Below, piece after piece: positions 26,985-36,187 of a stretch of DNA of 64,000 nucleotides. Under the pieces are notes generated by a model. It had not been told where the DNA came from. It searched no databases and saw nothing but the letters and a program-made list of their open reading frames with translations. Source of the stretch: Lachnoanaerobaculum gingivalis. GTDB taxonomy: Bacteria; Bacillota; Clostridia; Lachnospirales; Lachnospiraceae. The stretch covers positions 372,001-436,000 of the forward strand of contig NZ_RRCO01000002.1 of assembly GCF_003862475.1 (NCBI RefSeq), in the 5' to 3' direction. The translations under genes and the position numbers were made by a program. Every line of letters begins with the position of its first letter. Within the stretch, counting starts at the first letter, position 1.

Positions 26985-28184
26985 TTACTGTACAGGATGT
27001 GGATAACCATCACTTCCCATTGTGTAATATCCTGTATCAACAAGTTCCTTTTGGATATTGTCCTTTGTTACGGTAACAGGAACCAAAAGGTATGAAGGTA
27101 TTACAGCCGCTCCATTGTCATATGATGATGTATCATATGTACAATCAAAGCTCCAGCCTGATTTTTCAATAAGTGATGCATCAGGTTTTTCATTATTTAA
27201 TATAGCCTCACCAAGGTTAAGTGTAGCAACTGCCTCGTTTGCAACAGCCTTATAAACTGTCATTGTTTGCTTTCCGTCAATGATATTTGCAAGGTTTGCC
27301 TCATCTCCGTCCTGACCTGTAATTATTATCTCATTACTTCCTGCATAATCTGACTGAATAGCCTGTGTTACACCTAAAGCTGTAGAGTCATTTGAACATA
27401 CAGCCGCATCAAGCTGTGTACCGTCTGAATAATATGATCCGAGAATATTCTGGAATCTTGATAATGCCTTTGACGTATCCCACTGTGCAGTACCGACCTG
27501 CTCAAATGTTGTCTGTCCTGAAGGAACTACAACTGTTCCTTTTTCAATATATGGCTTTATAACATCCATTGCACCGTTAAAGAAAAACTTTGCATTATTG
27601 TCGGCAGGATCTCCACCTGTAAACTCAATATTAAACTTCTTATCACCTGCGTTTGCAAGGTCAAGTTTTTGTGCCACAAATTCACCCTGCAGTTTACCTA
27701 CAGTATAGTTATCAAATGAAACATAGTATGATATTGCATCTGTGTTCATTATAAGTCTGTCATATGCAATAACCGGAATGTTTTGGCTCTTTGCCTCGGC
27801 AAGAACCTGTGCAAGTGACTCACCGTCTATTGCGGCAACTACCAATAAATTAACCTTATCAGCAATAAGACCCTCGATATCCTTTACCTGTTGATCGATT
27901 TTGTTGTCAGAGTATGTAAGCGAAACCTCATAGCCTGCTTTTTCAAACTCTTTTTCAAGGTAAGAACCGTCACGGTTCCATCTCTCCAGAGACTTAGTAG
28001 GCATTGATATACCTATTTTCCCACCCTTTGAATCTGTATTCTCAGAGCTTCCTTCCGCCTTTGTACTCTCCGCCTGTGTCTGCTCTGTTGCTGTCTTTGC
28101 AGGCTCATTTCCATCGGTACATGCCACCAGTGATAAAGCTAACATACCGGCTGCTACAAACGCACATAATTTCTTCATTTTCAT
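26985..28184 (-). CDS. chvE: Multiple-monosaccharide ABC transporter binding lipoprotein
   Basis: About 399 residues from the ATG at 28184, which follows AAGGAGG at good spacing. The lipoprotein signal MKMKKLCAFVAAGMLALSLVAC has lipobox LVAC. A Ser/Glu/Thr linker leads into a type I periplasmic-binding fold. FTGGDPADNNAKFFFNGAMD and DRLIMNTDAISYYVSFDN are hallmarks of ChvE/xylose-type receptors. It should capture xylose or similar sugars outside the cell. It lies directly downstream of xylA. Confidence 0.9.
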   Translation of the reverse strand: MKMKKLCAFVAAGMLALSLVACTDGNEPAKTATEQTQAESTKAEGSSENTDSKGGKIGISMPTKSLERWNRDGSYLEKEFEKAGYEVSLTYSDNKIDQQVKDIEGLIADKVNLLVVAAIDGESLAQVLAEAKSQNIPVIAYDRLIMNTDAISYYVSFDNYTVGKLQGEFVAQKLDLANAGDKKFNIEFTGGDPADNNAKFFFNGAMDVIKPYIEKGTVVVPSGQTTFEQVGTAQWDTSKALSRFQNILGSYYSDGTQLDAAVCSNDSTALGVTQAIQSDYAGSNEIIITGQDGDEANLANIIDGKQTMTVYKAVANEAVATLNLGEAILNNEKPDASLIEKSGWSFDCTYDTSSYDNGAAVIPSYLLVPVTVTKDNIQKELVDTGYYTMGSDGYPHPVQ

Positions 28185-28233
28185 ATTATCCTCCTTATAT
28201 AAACCCGATTTTAACGTCCCCAATCAGGTGTTT

Positions 28234-29562
28234 TTATAATTTTGAATTAAAAAATATATTATTTACTATAGTCTCCAAATATTCCTGTCTTCCTGACTCA
28301 GGTAACTCAGGCTTTTTCATCTTTAATGCATATTCAGCACATTCTACCAATGTCACAGATCTGTTTCTTATCTTCTCACCGATTCCTGAGTTATAGCTTG
28401 AATATCTTTCCTTAATAAACTCATCTATTCTACCATCTTCAATTATTTGTGCGGCTTTGATAAGTCCCAGTGCAAATGTGTCCATACCTGCAATAAATCC
28501 ATAGAACATATCTTCAGCTGTATTACTTGGTCTACGGTTCTTTGAATCAAAGTTTAATCCTCCGCTTAAACCGCCTGCCTTTAATATTTCATACATAGCA
28601 AGAGTGGTATCATATACATTTGTAGGGAACTGATCTGTATCCCAACCAAGCAATGTATCACCCTGGTTTGCATCTACAGAGCCTAGCATACCGTTAATTG
28701 CAGATACTCTGAGTTCATGCTGGAATGTATGTCCTGCCAATGTAGCATGATTTGCCTCAATATTCATCTTAAAGTCCTTATCAAGTCCATATTTTCTCAA
28801 GAATCCTATTGCTGTTGCCGCATCAAAATCATACTGATGTTTCATTGGCTCCTTCGGCTTCGGCTCGATATAGAAATCACCCTTAAATCCTATGCTGCGT
28901 CCATAATCTCTGCACATTGTAAATAATGTAGCAATATTCTCTTCTTCAAGTTTCATATCTGTATTTAAAAGAGTCTCATATCCTTCACGTCCGCCCCAAA
29001 ATACAAATCCCTTTGCTCCAAGCTTTACAGCATTTTCAAGACCTTTCTTAGCCTGTGCGGCTGCAAAGCAGAAAACGTCCGCACTGTTTGAACTTCCCGC
29101 ACCGTTCATAAACCTTGGATTACTGAACATATTGCAGGTTGTCCAAAGGCATTTAATATCTGTTCCCTTTGTCTTTTCAAGGATATAATCTGTTATTTCA
29201 TCCAAACGTGCATTTGTAACATTTATGTCTTCCTGATCTTCAGGTACGATATCTGTATCATGGAAGCAATAATATTTGATACCAAGCTTTTGCATAAATT
29301 CAATACCTGCATCAACTTTTGCCTTTGCATGCTCCATTGTTCCCTGCTTTTCACCAAAACCTTTATCGGCAGTACCCTGTCCGAACATATCCACACCGCT
29401 TGCACAAAGATTATGCCACCATGCCATAGCAAATGATAAATGTTCTTCCATTGTCTTGCCCATTATCACTCTTTTGGCATCATAGTATTTGAAGCTTAGC
29501 GGATTTTTGCTCTCACTTCCTTCAAATTTAATAGGTGAAATGCTTGGAAAAAATTCTTTCAT
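28234..29562 (-). CDS. xylA: Xylose isomerase
   Basis: 442 residues from the ATG at 29562 (GGAG 8 bp upstream), as usual for class II enzymes. It converts D-xylose to D-xylulose. [12 protein letters not shown], the [18 protein letters not shown] metal-ligand region and [12 protein letters not shown] are all intact. It heads an operon with the ABC importer and is divergent from an AraC-type regulator. No xylulokinase gene is in this window. Confidence 0.97.
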   Translation of the reverse strand: MKEFFPSISPIKFEGSESKNPLSFKYYDAKRVIMGKTMEEHLSFAMAWWHNLCASGVDMFGQGTADKGFGEKQGTMEHAKAKVDAGIEFMQKLGIKYYCFHDTDIVPEDQEDINVTNARLDEITDYILEKTKGTDIKCLWTTCNMFSNPRFMNGAGSSNSADVFCFAAAQAKKGLENAVKLGAKGFVFWGGREGYETLLNTDMKLEEENIATLFTMCRDYGRSIGFKGDFYIEPKPKEPMKHQYDFDAATAIGFLRKYGLDKDFKMNIEANHATLAGHTFQHELRVSAINGMLGSVDANQGDTLLGWDTDQFPTNVYDTTLAMYEILKAGGLSGGLNFDSKNRRPSNTAEDMFYGFIAGMDTFALGLIKAAQIIEDGRIDEFIKERYSSYNSGIGEKIRNRSVTLVECAEYALKMKKPELPESGRQEYLETIVNNIFFNSKL

Positions 29563-29584
29563 AAATACTTCTCCTTTCAAATTT

Positions 29585-29606
29585 GCAATAATAAGGATAT
29601 TATTGC
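29585..29606. promoter_or_regulatory. Inverted repeat in the xylA leader
   Basis: Perfect arms GCAATAATA and TATTATTGC around AGGA, about 20 bp upstream of the xylA start and overlapping the region before its ribosome binding site. It could be an operator or a 5' mRNA hairpin. A TATAAT lies further upstream on the minus strand. Confidence 0.45.
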
Positions 29607-29842
29607 TATATAGTTTATAAACGACTTTCCATTTGTTTATTATAATAACTGATATATTAGGCCAAATGTCGGTAATCTTGTTATTAATAGATGTTAATAT
29701 TGCTATTCCTGTATTGAAATATAATATATTATAGAATATACTGAATTTGAAAATAAAATAGATGCCAATTATACATTTATTCGTCTATTTTTTAACCATT
29801 TTATGACCCAATTTATTCTATTTATATAAAGGAATGTATGCT

Positions 29843-30811
29843 ATGGACTTGAACTCAATAAAAACTAATAAAACCGAATATGAGATAATAAGACATACAA
29901 AAACAAACTCCCTTGCTATGCTTATGATTGAGATACTTTCAAGAAGTGTGCACTGTCATTCGGATCTTGAAATAGGTATGATACTGGAAGGTAATATAGA
30001 CCTTGTTATTGACAATGAGGTTTTCAAGCTGAATAAAAATGATATCTACATAGTAAACAGATATCAGCCACACTCTTTCTACAGCAATAAACATCATAAT
30101 AAGATAGTTATATTTTTGATAAATCATGCACTGTATAAAAATATAGGACCTGATATTATATATAAGAAAAATCATATAGTGTATGACGAAAAGAATTCTG
30201 ATTTGTATACAACAATATTTGAATGTGCTATGTGTTATGCCAGTGAAATCGCTTTTACTGAGCTCGGAGCCGGTGCAAAGGCTCTTGACTTGATTTATAA
30301 GCTCAGTAAAATAGCCGATCCTTTCATCGATGAACAGAGTACAAAACAAAGTCGCTCCAAGGGTAAGCGTTTGCAAAGAATAACCGATTACATGTCTGAA
30401 CATCATTCTGAGAATATAACTTTGGAAGATATTGCAAATCTCGAGTCCCTATCTACCTATTATATATCTCACTTTATAAAGAAAATGACCGGCACTACAT
30501 TTACTGAATATTTAAATAATATAAGATTTGACCATGCATTTTCGCTTCTAAACAAGACCAATTTAAGGATAAGCGATATTTGCTGTGAGGCAGGCTTTTC
30601 AGACAGCAGATACTTAAATAGGATATTTAAACAAAAAATGGGAATAGATATACAATCATACCGAAAGAACATAGATAAAATAGAACTGCCGCTAACAGAC
30701 CAGCCCTATATGACTGTACAAAATCATATATCTCAGAGCAAATTTATGTCTGAGCTTGAAAAATATTATGAAGAGAATTTTAAAGAATGCTATTTTTTTA
30801 ATTTAAAATAA
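29843..30811 (+). CDS. AraC-family transcriptional regulator
   Basis: About 322 residues; the ATG at 29843 has better spacing from AAAGG than the ATG at 29834. An N-terminal cupin-like sensor (HCHSDLEIGMILEGNIDLVI, then NRYQPHSFYS) is followed by a C-terminal double helix-turn-helix (ITLEDIANLESLSTYYISHF, and ISDICCEAGFSDSRYLNRIF). Divergent orientation from xylA suggests it activates the xylose operon. Confidence 0.88.
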   Translation: MDLNSIKTNKTEYEIIRHTKTNSLAMLMIEILSRSVHCHSDLEIGMILEGNIDLVIDNEVFKLNKNDIYIVNRYQPHSFYSNKHHNKIVIFLINHALYKNIGPDIIYKKNHIVYDEKNSDLYTTIFECAMCYASEIAFTELGAGAKALDLIYKLSKIADPFIDEQSTKQSRSKGKRLQRITDYMSEHHSENITLEDIANLESLSTYYISHFIKKMTGTTFTEYLNNIRFDHAFSLLNKTNLRISDICCEAGFSDSRYLNRIFKQKMGIDIQSYRKNIDKIELPLTDQPYMTVQNHISQSKFMSELEKYYEENFKECYFFNLK

Positions 30812-30825
30812 GTCCCTGTATACAA

Positions 30826-30859
30826 AAAGCCATCAATGCAGTATATCATCGGTGGCTTT
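30826..30859. terminator. Bidirectional hairpin terminator
   Basis: AAAGCCA (30826-30832) and TGGCTTT (30853-30859) between convergent genes. The minus-strand reading continues into TTTTTG. Confidence 0.65.
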
Positions 30860-30874
30860 CTTATGTTTTTATAT

Positions 30875-31363
30875 CTATATATCTATTGTTATATTCTTAT
30901 TACAATCCCAAAAGAACAACTCTACACTTCCTCCGACTTTCTTTAACTCCTTAACAAATTCACCCGGAAGACTTTCAGCAACTTTAAAATTGTAAGATTC
31001 AGTATCTTTTATCTCCTTTAAAGTATTATATATCCATCTTTTTTTGCTACTTACATTTTCGGTACATTTAGTATTATTTAGTATAGCCGTCAAATCATTG
31101 TAAAACACTTCATAATCCATATCATCCGGAAAATAATGCGAATGCCACCTATAATAGCTCAATGTAAACTCACCGTAATACTCTAAATCTATATATAATT
31201 TATACTGACAAGTAGGGTTAAGTACAGTTATGCAGATATTACCTTCTTCTAAATATTCATACTCTTTATTCATTTCACCAAAAGCATGAATTTCATATTC
31301 AGCTTCTAAGTCATCTAATAATTTACATATTTCATTCTTTTTATCAACCGGATTTATGTCCAT
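30875..31363 (-). CDS. Hypothetical protein
   Basis: About 162 residues from the ATG at 31363, preceded by GGAAATAAGT; an ATG at 31375 is also possible. I do not recognise it. It is soluble, acidic at the N-terminus, rich in Tyr and Trp (YYGEFTLSYYRWHSHYFPDD), with a C-terminus containing GGSVELFFWDCNKN. The size and aromatic, acidic character resemble some bacterial immunity proteins, but no cognate toxin is visible. The next gene upstream on the strand is a toxin-antitoxin pair. Confidence 0.55.
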   Translation of the reverse strand: MDINPVDKKNEICKLLDDLEAEYEIHAFGEMNKEYEYLEEGNICITVLNPTCQYKLYIDLEYYGEFTLSYYRWHSHYFPDDMDYEVFYNDLTAILNNTKCTENVSSKKRWIYNTLKEIKDTESYNFKVAESLPGEFVKELKKVGGSVELFFWDCNKNITIDI

Positions 31364-31556
31364 ACTTATTTCCATGCCTTTCGCTTTGCTCAAGGCACAA
31401 AACATTATAAAAATATTTCCTTGAACCTTTTTATTTATAATTTTTCTTGTAGGGAACTCGGTATACTACAAATCACAGCTTTCAAAAAATCTAAATAATA
31501 TAAATATATTGTCATTATTTTATTCAATATAAATACACTTTATAAAAGTAGACTAA

Positions 31557-31820
31557 TTAAAAATCATAATGACTCCATAAACTAATAATTTTAATAATTT
31601 TATCTTCCTCATAAACTTCGTAAACAAGCCTATGCTTTATGTTTATCCTACGTGAATAAGCCCCTTTCAAATTTCCTTGTAATTTCTCATACGAAGGTGG
31701 AGTTTTATATGGATCATTTCTTATCAGCTCTATCAAAATCTTCGCCTTATTATCAAGTTTTGCAGACTTTAAATTAGCAATATCACCTACCGCTTTTTTA
31801 GTGTAAACAATAGAGTACAT
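31557..31820 (-). CDS. yoeB: YoeB/Txe-type toxin (mRNA endonuclease)
   Basis: 87 residues from the ATG at 31820. YTKKAVGDIANLKSAKL, KLQGNLKGAYSRRINIKHRL and the C-terminal IISLWSHYDF match the RelE-fold YoeB/Txe toxins, which cut mRNA at the ribosome. The conserved Arg and C-terminal His-Tyr are present. The start overlaps the antitoxin stop by one base (TAATG), the usual coupling. Confidence 0.9.
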   Translation of the reverse strand: MYSIVYTKKAVGDIANLKSAKLDNKAKILIELIRNDPYKTPPSYEKLQGNLKGAYSRRINIKHRLVYEVYEEDKIIKIISLWSHYDF

Positions 31821-32068
31821 TACCACTCCACCTGATCTTCCGGTATACAATCCTCTAAGGGAGTCTTCAATCCTTCAACAATTTTTTCTTTCATACCCGG
31901 AATTGATGACAAGTATAATGTTTCCATCAATCCGTTATAGTCTTCTTCACTTATAATTACAGCATTTCCGTCCTTAGTGTTTACATTTATCGGCTCATTA
32001 TATTTTATAGTTTGCTCCAATAGTCCAAAAATTTCTTTTCTAAAATTTGTTATATTTGTATTAATCAT
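31820..32068 (-). CDS. yefM: YefM/Phd-type antitoxin
   Basis: 82 residues. The N-terminal NITNFRKEIFGLLEQTIKYNEPINV is the DNA-binding Phd/YefM fold, and the following VIISEEDYNGLMETLYL is conserved. The Asp/Glu-rich C-terminus should wrap and inhibit the toxin. AGGAGGTG precedes the ATG. A palindrome over its promoter is the likely autoregulatory operator. Confidence 0.9.
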   Translation of the reverse strand: MINTNITNFRKEIFGLLEQTIKYNEPINVNTKDGNAVIISEEDYNGLMETLYLSSIPGMKEKIVEGLKTPLEDCIPEDQVEW

Positions 32069-32080
32069 AAAAGCACCTCC

Positions 32081-32117
32081 TATATGTACATTATAGCGTA
32101 CATATAAGAGGTGTCAA
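32081..32117 (-). promoter_or_regulatory. Toxin-antitoxin promoter with operator over the -10 box
   Basis: On the minus strand, TTGACA (32112-32117), 16 bp, TATAAT (32090-32095). A perfect palindrome with 9-bp arms (TATATGTAC at 32081-32089, GTACATATA at 32098-32106) brackets the -10 element exactly. YefM-type antitoxins repress their own promoters, so this is the expected operator. Confidence 0.8.
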
Positions 32118-32137
32118 TAGTTTTTATATTTAATCAA

Positions 32138-33124
32138 TTACTTCTTCTGTATATACTTTCTGATATCAAGTGCAATAGCAACAACGATGATAACACCCTG
32201 TACTATAAACTGGAAGTCCGGCTTGATTCCGAGGAACTGCATTGAAGATTTCAATAACTCAAAAACCAAAACACCGATTACACAACCTGATATTCTACCG
32301 ATACCTCCGTTTACAGATACACCGCCTATGGTACATGCTGCGATTGCCTCAAGTTCGTATGAAGCACCCATGTTTACAGATGAACCGCCTGATTTTGCTC
32401 CCAAAAGAAAACCTGCGATTGCATAAAGTACTGCTGCCGATGTATAAATTAATATTTTTGCCTTCTTTACATTAACACCTGAAACCTCTGCTGCCGCCTC
32501 ATTTCCACCGATTGCATACATATACTTACCATGTCTTGTTTTATTGAAAACAAACCACATAATGAGTCCGATAACAAGTGCATAAATGAAAAGATACGGA
32601 ATCTTTAAGAAGTTTCCTGTAGCAACTGTTGTATATGCCGTTCTGTATCCACCGATTGGCTCAGCCTTTGTATAAACAAGACATACACCATATACTATAA
32701 GCTGCATTCCCAGTGTTCCGATGAATGCAGGAACGTTCAAATGAGCTATAACAATACCGTTGATACATCCAAATACAGCACAAATAGCTATAGCTATTAA
32801 AAGTACTACAAGGATATTCATGTCACCAAGGTTTGGAAACATTTTATTTGCATAGTCTTTATTCTGTAAAAGTGTACCTGCTACACAAGCCGAAAGGCCT
32901 ACCAGACGACCTGCTGAAAGATCAGTACCCTTTGTTATAAGACAGGCTGATACACCGAAGGCAATAATTACTCTTGGTGCCACATTTACCAAAACATTTC
33001 TTAAGTTACTTGCTGAAAAGAAATTGTCCTTCATTATACCTGTAAACAGTACAAGCAAAAGTAAAACTATTATGATACCGTTATCCAGTAACAACTTCTT
33101 TATATCTAAAGATTTTGTATTCAT
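32138..33124 (-). CDS. mglC: Galactose/methyl-galactoside ABC transporter permease
   Basis: 328 residues, about nine or ten membrane helices. TKGTDLSAGRLVGLSACVAG, the NVPAFIGTLGMQLIVYG block and ACTIGGVSVNGGIGR are typical MglC. It is the third gene of mglBAC, 11 bp after mglA. It forms the channel for galactose or glucose import. Confidence 0.92.
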   Translation of the reverse strand: MNTKSLDIKKLLLDNGIIIVLLLLVLFTGIMKDNFFSASNLRNVLVNVAPRVIIAFGVSACLITKGTDLSAGRLVGLSACVAGTLLQNKDYANKMFPNLGDMNILVVLLIAIAICAVFGCINGIVIAHLNVPAFIGTLGMQLIVYGVCLVYTKAEPIGGYRTAYTTVATGNFLKIPYLFIYALVIGLIMWFVFNKTRHGKYMYAIGGNEAAAEVSGVNVKKAKILIYTSAAVLYAIAGFLLGAKSGGSSVNMGASYELEAIAACTIGGVSVNGGIGRISGCVIGVLVFELLKSSMQFLGIKPDFQFIVQGVIIVVAIALDIRKYIQKK

Positions 33125-33135
33125 AAGTATTCCTC

Positions 33136-34644
33136 CTAAAATTTAGTAGCCAATGCCATGATACTCTCCTGTGTAGCATCGTCTTTTGATACTTCACCGG
33201 TGATCTCACCATTGCACATAACGATTATTCTGTCAGACATTCCAATAAGTTCAGGCATCTCGGAAGAAATCATTATGATGCCCTTTCCCTGCTTTGCCAG
33301 GTTTATCATTATCTGGTATATTTCATATTTCGCACCTACGTCAATTCCTCTTGTAGGCTCATCCATTATCAGCACATCCGGATTGTTTGCAAGCCATCTT
33401 GCTATAATAACCTTTTGCTGATTACCTCCTGACAAAGACTGAATCAATGTCTTATTACTTGGAGTCTTTATACTTAGCTTGCTTACATTTTCATCTACGA
33501 CCTGTTTAATTTTACCGTCATCCAATGCAATACCTGCCACAAGATAATTATTGAGTGAAGAAATAGCAACATTGTCGGCTATTGAAAGGCATCCGAGAAT
33601 TCCTGTACCTCTTCTGTCCTCTGTAATCATTCCAAGTCCGTCTTTTATAGCATCTCTTGGTCTTGCTATATTCTGCTCTTTACCCTTCATGTATACTTTT
33701 CCGGATTTTACACTTCTAAGTCCAAATATAGCTTCCATAAGTTCACTTCTACCTGCACCCACAAGTCCGCCAAATCCGAGTATCTCACCTTTTCTAAGTT
33801 CAAATGAGCAGTTTCTGAATATATTTTCATGTATACTTGTAAGGCCATCGACCTTAAGTATAACTTCACCTTTTTCTACGTTATCTTTTGGCGGATAGAT
33901 ATTTGAAAGTTCTCTACCAACCATTTGTCTTATGATTTCACCGTCACTGATGTCTTTTACTTCCCATGTACCCACATAGGTTCCGTCTCTCATTATGGTG
34001 ATATCATCGGCAATCTCTCTTATCTCCGCCATCTTATGTGAGATATATATAAGAGATACGCCTTTTTCTTTTAATTCTCTTATTATTTTAAATAATCCGC
34101 TTACTTCATTTTCAGTAAGTGATGATGTAGGCTCATCCAATATGATGATCTTTGCTCCCATTGAAACAGCTTTTGCTATTTCTACAGACTGCATCTGTGA
34201 TATAGATAATGTCTGCAATAATGCATTGGGATTTACATTAAGTTTTACTTCTTTAAGCCATTTAGTAGCTTCATTTTCCATCTTCTTATGGTCTATTACT
34301 TTTAGAGGGCCTATATTTATTGTAGGATATCTGCCCAAAAACATATTTTCAGCAATAGATCTTGCAGGTACAGGCTGTAACTCCTGATGAACCATTGCCA
34401 ATCCCTTATGAAGTGCATCATCAGGGTTTAATATATTCATTTTTTCTCCATCTACATAGACCTCACCGGTATCCATTGTATATATTCCAAACAGACATTT
34501 CATAAGTGTAGACTTGCCTGCTCCGTTTTCACCCATAAGAGCATGTACGCTGCCCGGTCTGACATTAAGATGGATATTGTCCAGTGCTTTTACACCGGGG
34601 AAACTTTTAGAGACCCCTTTCATTTCCAATCTGTACTCTGACAT
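33136..34644 (-). CDS. mglA: Galactose/methyl-galactoside ABC transporter ATPase
   Basis: 502 residues with two nucleotide-binding domains. First: Walker A GENGAGKST near 39-47 and Walker B IIILDEPTSSL. Second: GLVGAGRSEL, LSGGNQQKV and LIMDEPTRGIDVG. The second domain has the usual degenerate P-loop of sugar-type ATPases. It is separated from mglB by an attenuator-like hairpin. Confidence 0.93.
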   Translation of the reverse strand: MSEYRLEMKGVSKSFPGVKALDNIHLNVRPGSVHALMGENGAGKSTLMKCLFGIYTMDTGEVYVDGEKMNILNPDDALHKGLAMVHQELQPVPARSIAENMFLGRYPTINIGPLKVIDHKKMENEATKWLKEVKLNVNPNALLQTLSISQMQSVEIAKAVSMGAKIIILDEPTSSLTENEVSGLFKIIRELKEKGVSLIYISHKMAEIREIADDITIMRDGTYVGTWEVKDISDGEIIRQMVGRELSNIYPPKDNVEKGEVILKVDGLTSIHENIFRNCSFELRKGEILGFGGLVGAGRSELMEAIFGLRSVKSGKVYMKGKEQNIARPRDAIKDGLGMITEDRRGTGILGCLSIADNVAISSLNNYLVAGIALDDGKIKQVVDENVSKLSIKTPSNKTLIQSLSGGNQQKVIIARWLANNPDVLIMDEPTRGIDVGAKYEIYQIMINLAKQGKGIIMISSEMPELIGMSDRIIVMCNGEITGEVSKDDATQESIMALATKF

Positions 34645-34664
34645 CCATTGCTCCTTTCAAAAAT

Positions 34665-34686
34665 CGGGTGTGCACCGGCACACCCG
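34665..34686 (-). terminator. Attenuator hairpin between mglB and mglA
   Basis: Perfect 9-bp GC-rich stem CGGGTGTGC/GCACACCCG with a 4-nt loop, followed on the minus strand by ATTTTTG just before the mglA ribosome binding site. Partial termination here would make binding protein more abundant than ATPase and permease. Confidence 0.8.
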
Positions 34687-34714
34687 AAAGATGTTTACTT
34701 AAGTTAATTTTTGA

Positions 34715-35824
34715 TTATTTTACAAGCTCTAAGATCTCTGCTGCGTTATCCTTTGTAACCTTTACATAGTCTACAGGAATCTTTGTATCCACCTTCTCAC
34801 CGCCTGCAAATGATACAGCTGCCTTTGCTGCTGCCTGTGCCTGGCTTATGAAATCGTTAAATACTGTACCTGTCATCTTGCCTTCTGATACATCCTGAAC
34901 TGCCTCTGCAAGCGCATCAACACCTACGATATAGATATCTTCACCAACTTTTCTTCCTGCAGCATTGATAGCCTGAAGTGCACCAAGTGCCATAGCGTCA
35001 TTGTTACAGAAGATAACTTCGATGTCGTTTCCATACTGTGTAAGAGCATCCTGTGCAATCTGCTGTCCCTTAGCCTGATCCCAGTCACCTCTCTGAATTA
35101 AGAGCTGCTCAGCCTTTAATCCGCTCTTCTCTGTAAGAGCCTTAACTGAATACTCTGTTCTGTACTGTGCGTCAATATTCTCAGGATCGCCCTGGATCAT
35201 GATGTACTTAACTGTTCCGTCACCGTTGATGTCACCCTTATTCTCAAGTTCTGCGATTTCCTCACCCTGGAATGTTCCTGACTGACGAGCATCCGCACCT
35301 ACATATGTTGCGCTGATACCGTCTGCTGCCCATCTTGACTCCTCTGTCTCATCAGGCTCACGGTTGATGTACACTACAGGGATTCCTGCTTCCTTAGCAA
35401 GATCTGTAACTGTTGGAGCTGAAGATGACTGAACAAGGTTAAGAATCATAACGTCAACCTTAGTTGCGATAAAGTTGTTGATCTGGTTTGTCTGCTCTGC
35501 CTGATCGTTCTTACCGTCCTGAACTACTACGTTCTCTTTTGGAATACCAACTTCCTCTGTAAGATATCTAACAAGCTCGTTACGATATAATGTCATGAAG
35601 TTATCATCAAACTTATAAATTGAGATACCTACTTTGATATCCTTTACATCCTTACCTGTAGATGCAACAGCCTCTGAAACACTCTCAGCCGCCTTGCTTT
35701 CTTCCTTTGACTCTGTAGCTGCTGCAGTTGTCTCTGCCGGCTTGCTTCCACCTCCACATGCTGCTAATGAAAGAGCACACACAGATGCTACTGATACTGC
35801 TAAAACTTTTTTGAACAATTTCAT
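34715..35824 (-). CDS. mglB: Galactose/glucose-binding lipoprotein
   Basis: 369 residues. The lipoprotein signal has lipobox LAAC (MKLFKKVLAVSVASVCALSL, then AAC). An Ala/Glu/Ser linker precedes a type I periplasmic-binding fold (ISIYKFDDNFMTLYRNEL, FIATKVDVMILNLVQ, IQGDPENIDAQYRTEY) matching MglB. GGGAGG precedes the ATG. First gene of mglBAC. Confidence 0.93.
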   Translation of the reverse strand: MKLFKKVLAVSVASVCALSLAACGGGSKPAETTAAATESKEESKAAESVSEAVASTGKDVKDIKVGISIYKFDDNFMTLYRNELVRYLTEEVGIPKENVVVQDGKNDQAEQTNQINNFIATKVDVMILNLVQSSSAPTVTDLAKEAGIPVVYINREPDETEESRWAADGISATYVGADARQSGTFQGEEIAELENKGDINGDGTVKYIMIQGDPENIDAQYRTEYSVKALTEKSGLKAEQLLIQRGDWDQAKGQQIAQDALTQYGNDIEVIFCNNDAMALGALQAINAAGRKVGEDIYIVGVDALAEAVQDVSEGKMTGTVFNDFISQAQAAAKAAVSFAGGEKVDTKIPVDYVKVTKDNAAEILELVK

Positions 35825-36187
35825 TGTTTTTCCTCCCTTAGGTTTGTTCGTTTATTTGTAAGCTTATTTTAATATTACTTACGATTATTTTACAGAGAAT
35901 ATTTTTACTCTTTTTATTGAATTTTTTTCAATAATATAAACAGAAAAAAATTTATAACATCTGATTTTTTTCATATGTTTTTCTATATTTAAATGCATAA
36001 TAATAATTAAATGTGTAGATTAATCCACTTTATCTTATGTTACATCACCCATAGTCATTATTTATTCAATAACTATACATAATTTCTTAATTAAACTATG
36101 TTATAAAATAATGTATAATTATTATAACTATATAATTAATAAATATAAGTAACTTTGTACATGTATAATTTTTTAAAGGAGGAATAT
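35825..36187. other. Divergent intergenic region between mglB and citrate synthase
   Basis: Very AT-rich, no gene. It holds an inverted repeat TATTGAA, 5 T, TTCAATA at 35915-35933 on the mglB side, a possible operator. On the other side is a TATAAT at 36114-36119 with only a weak -35, a candidate citrate synthase promoter. Confidence 0.5.
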
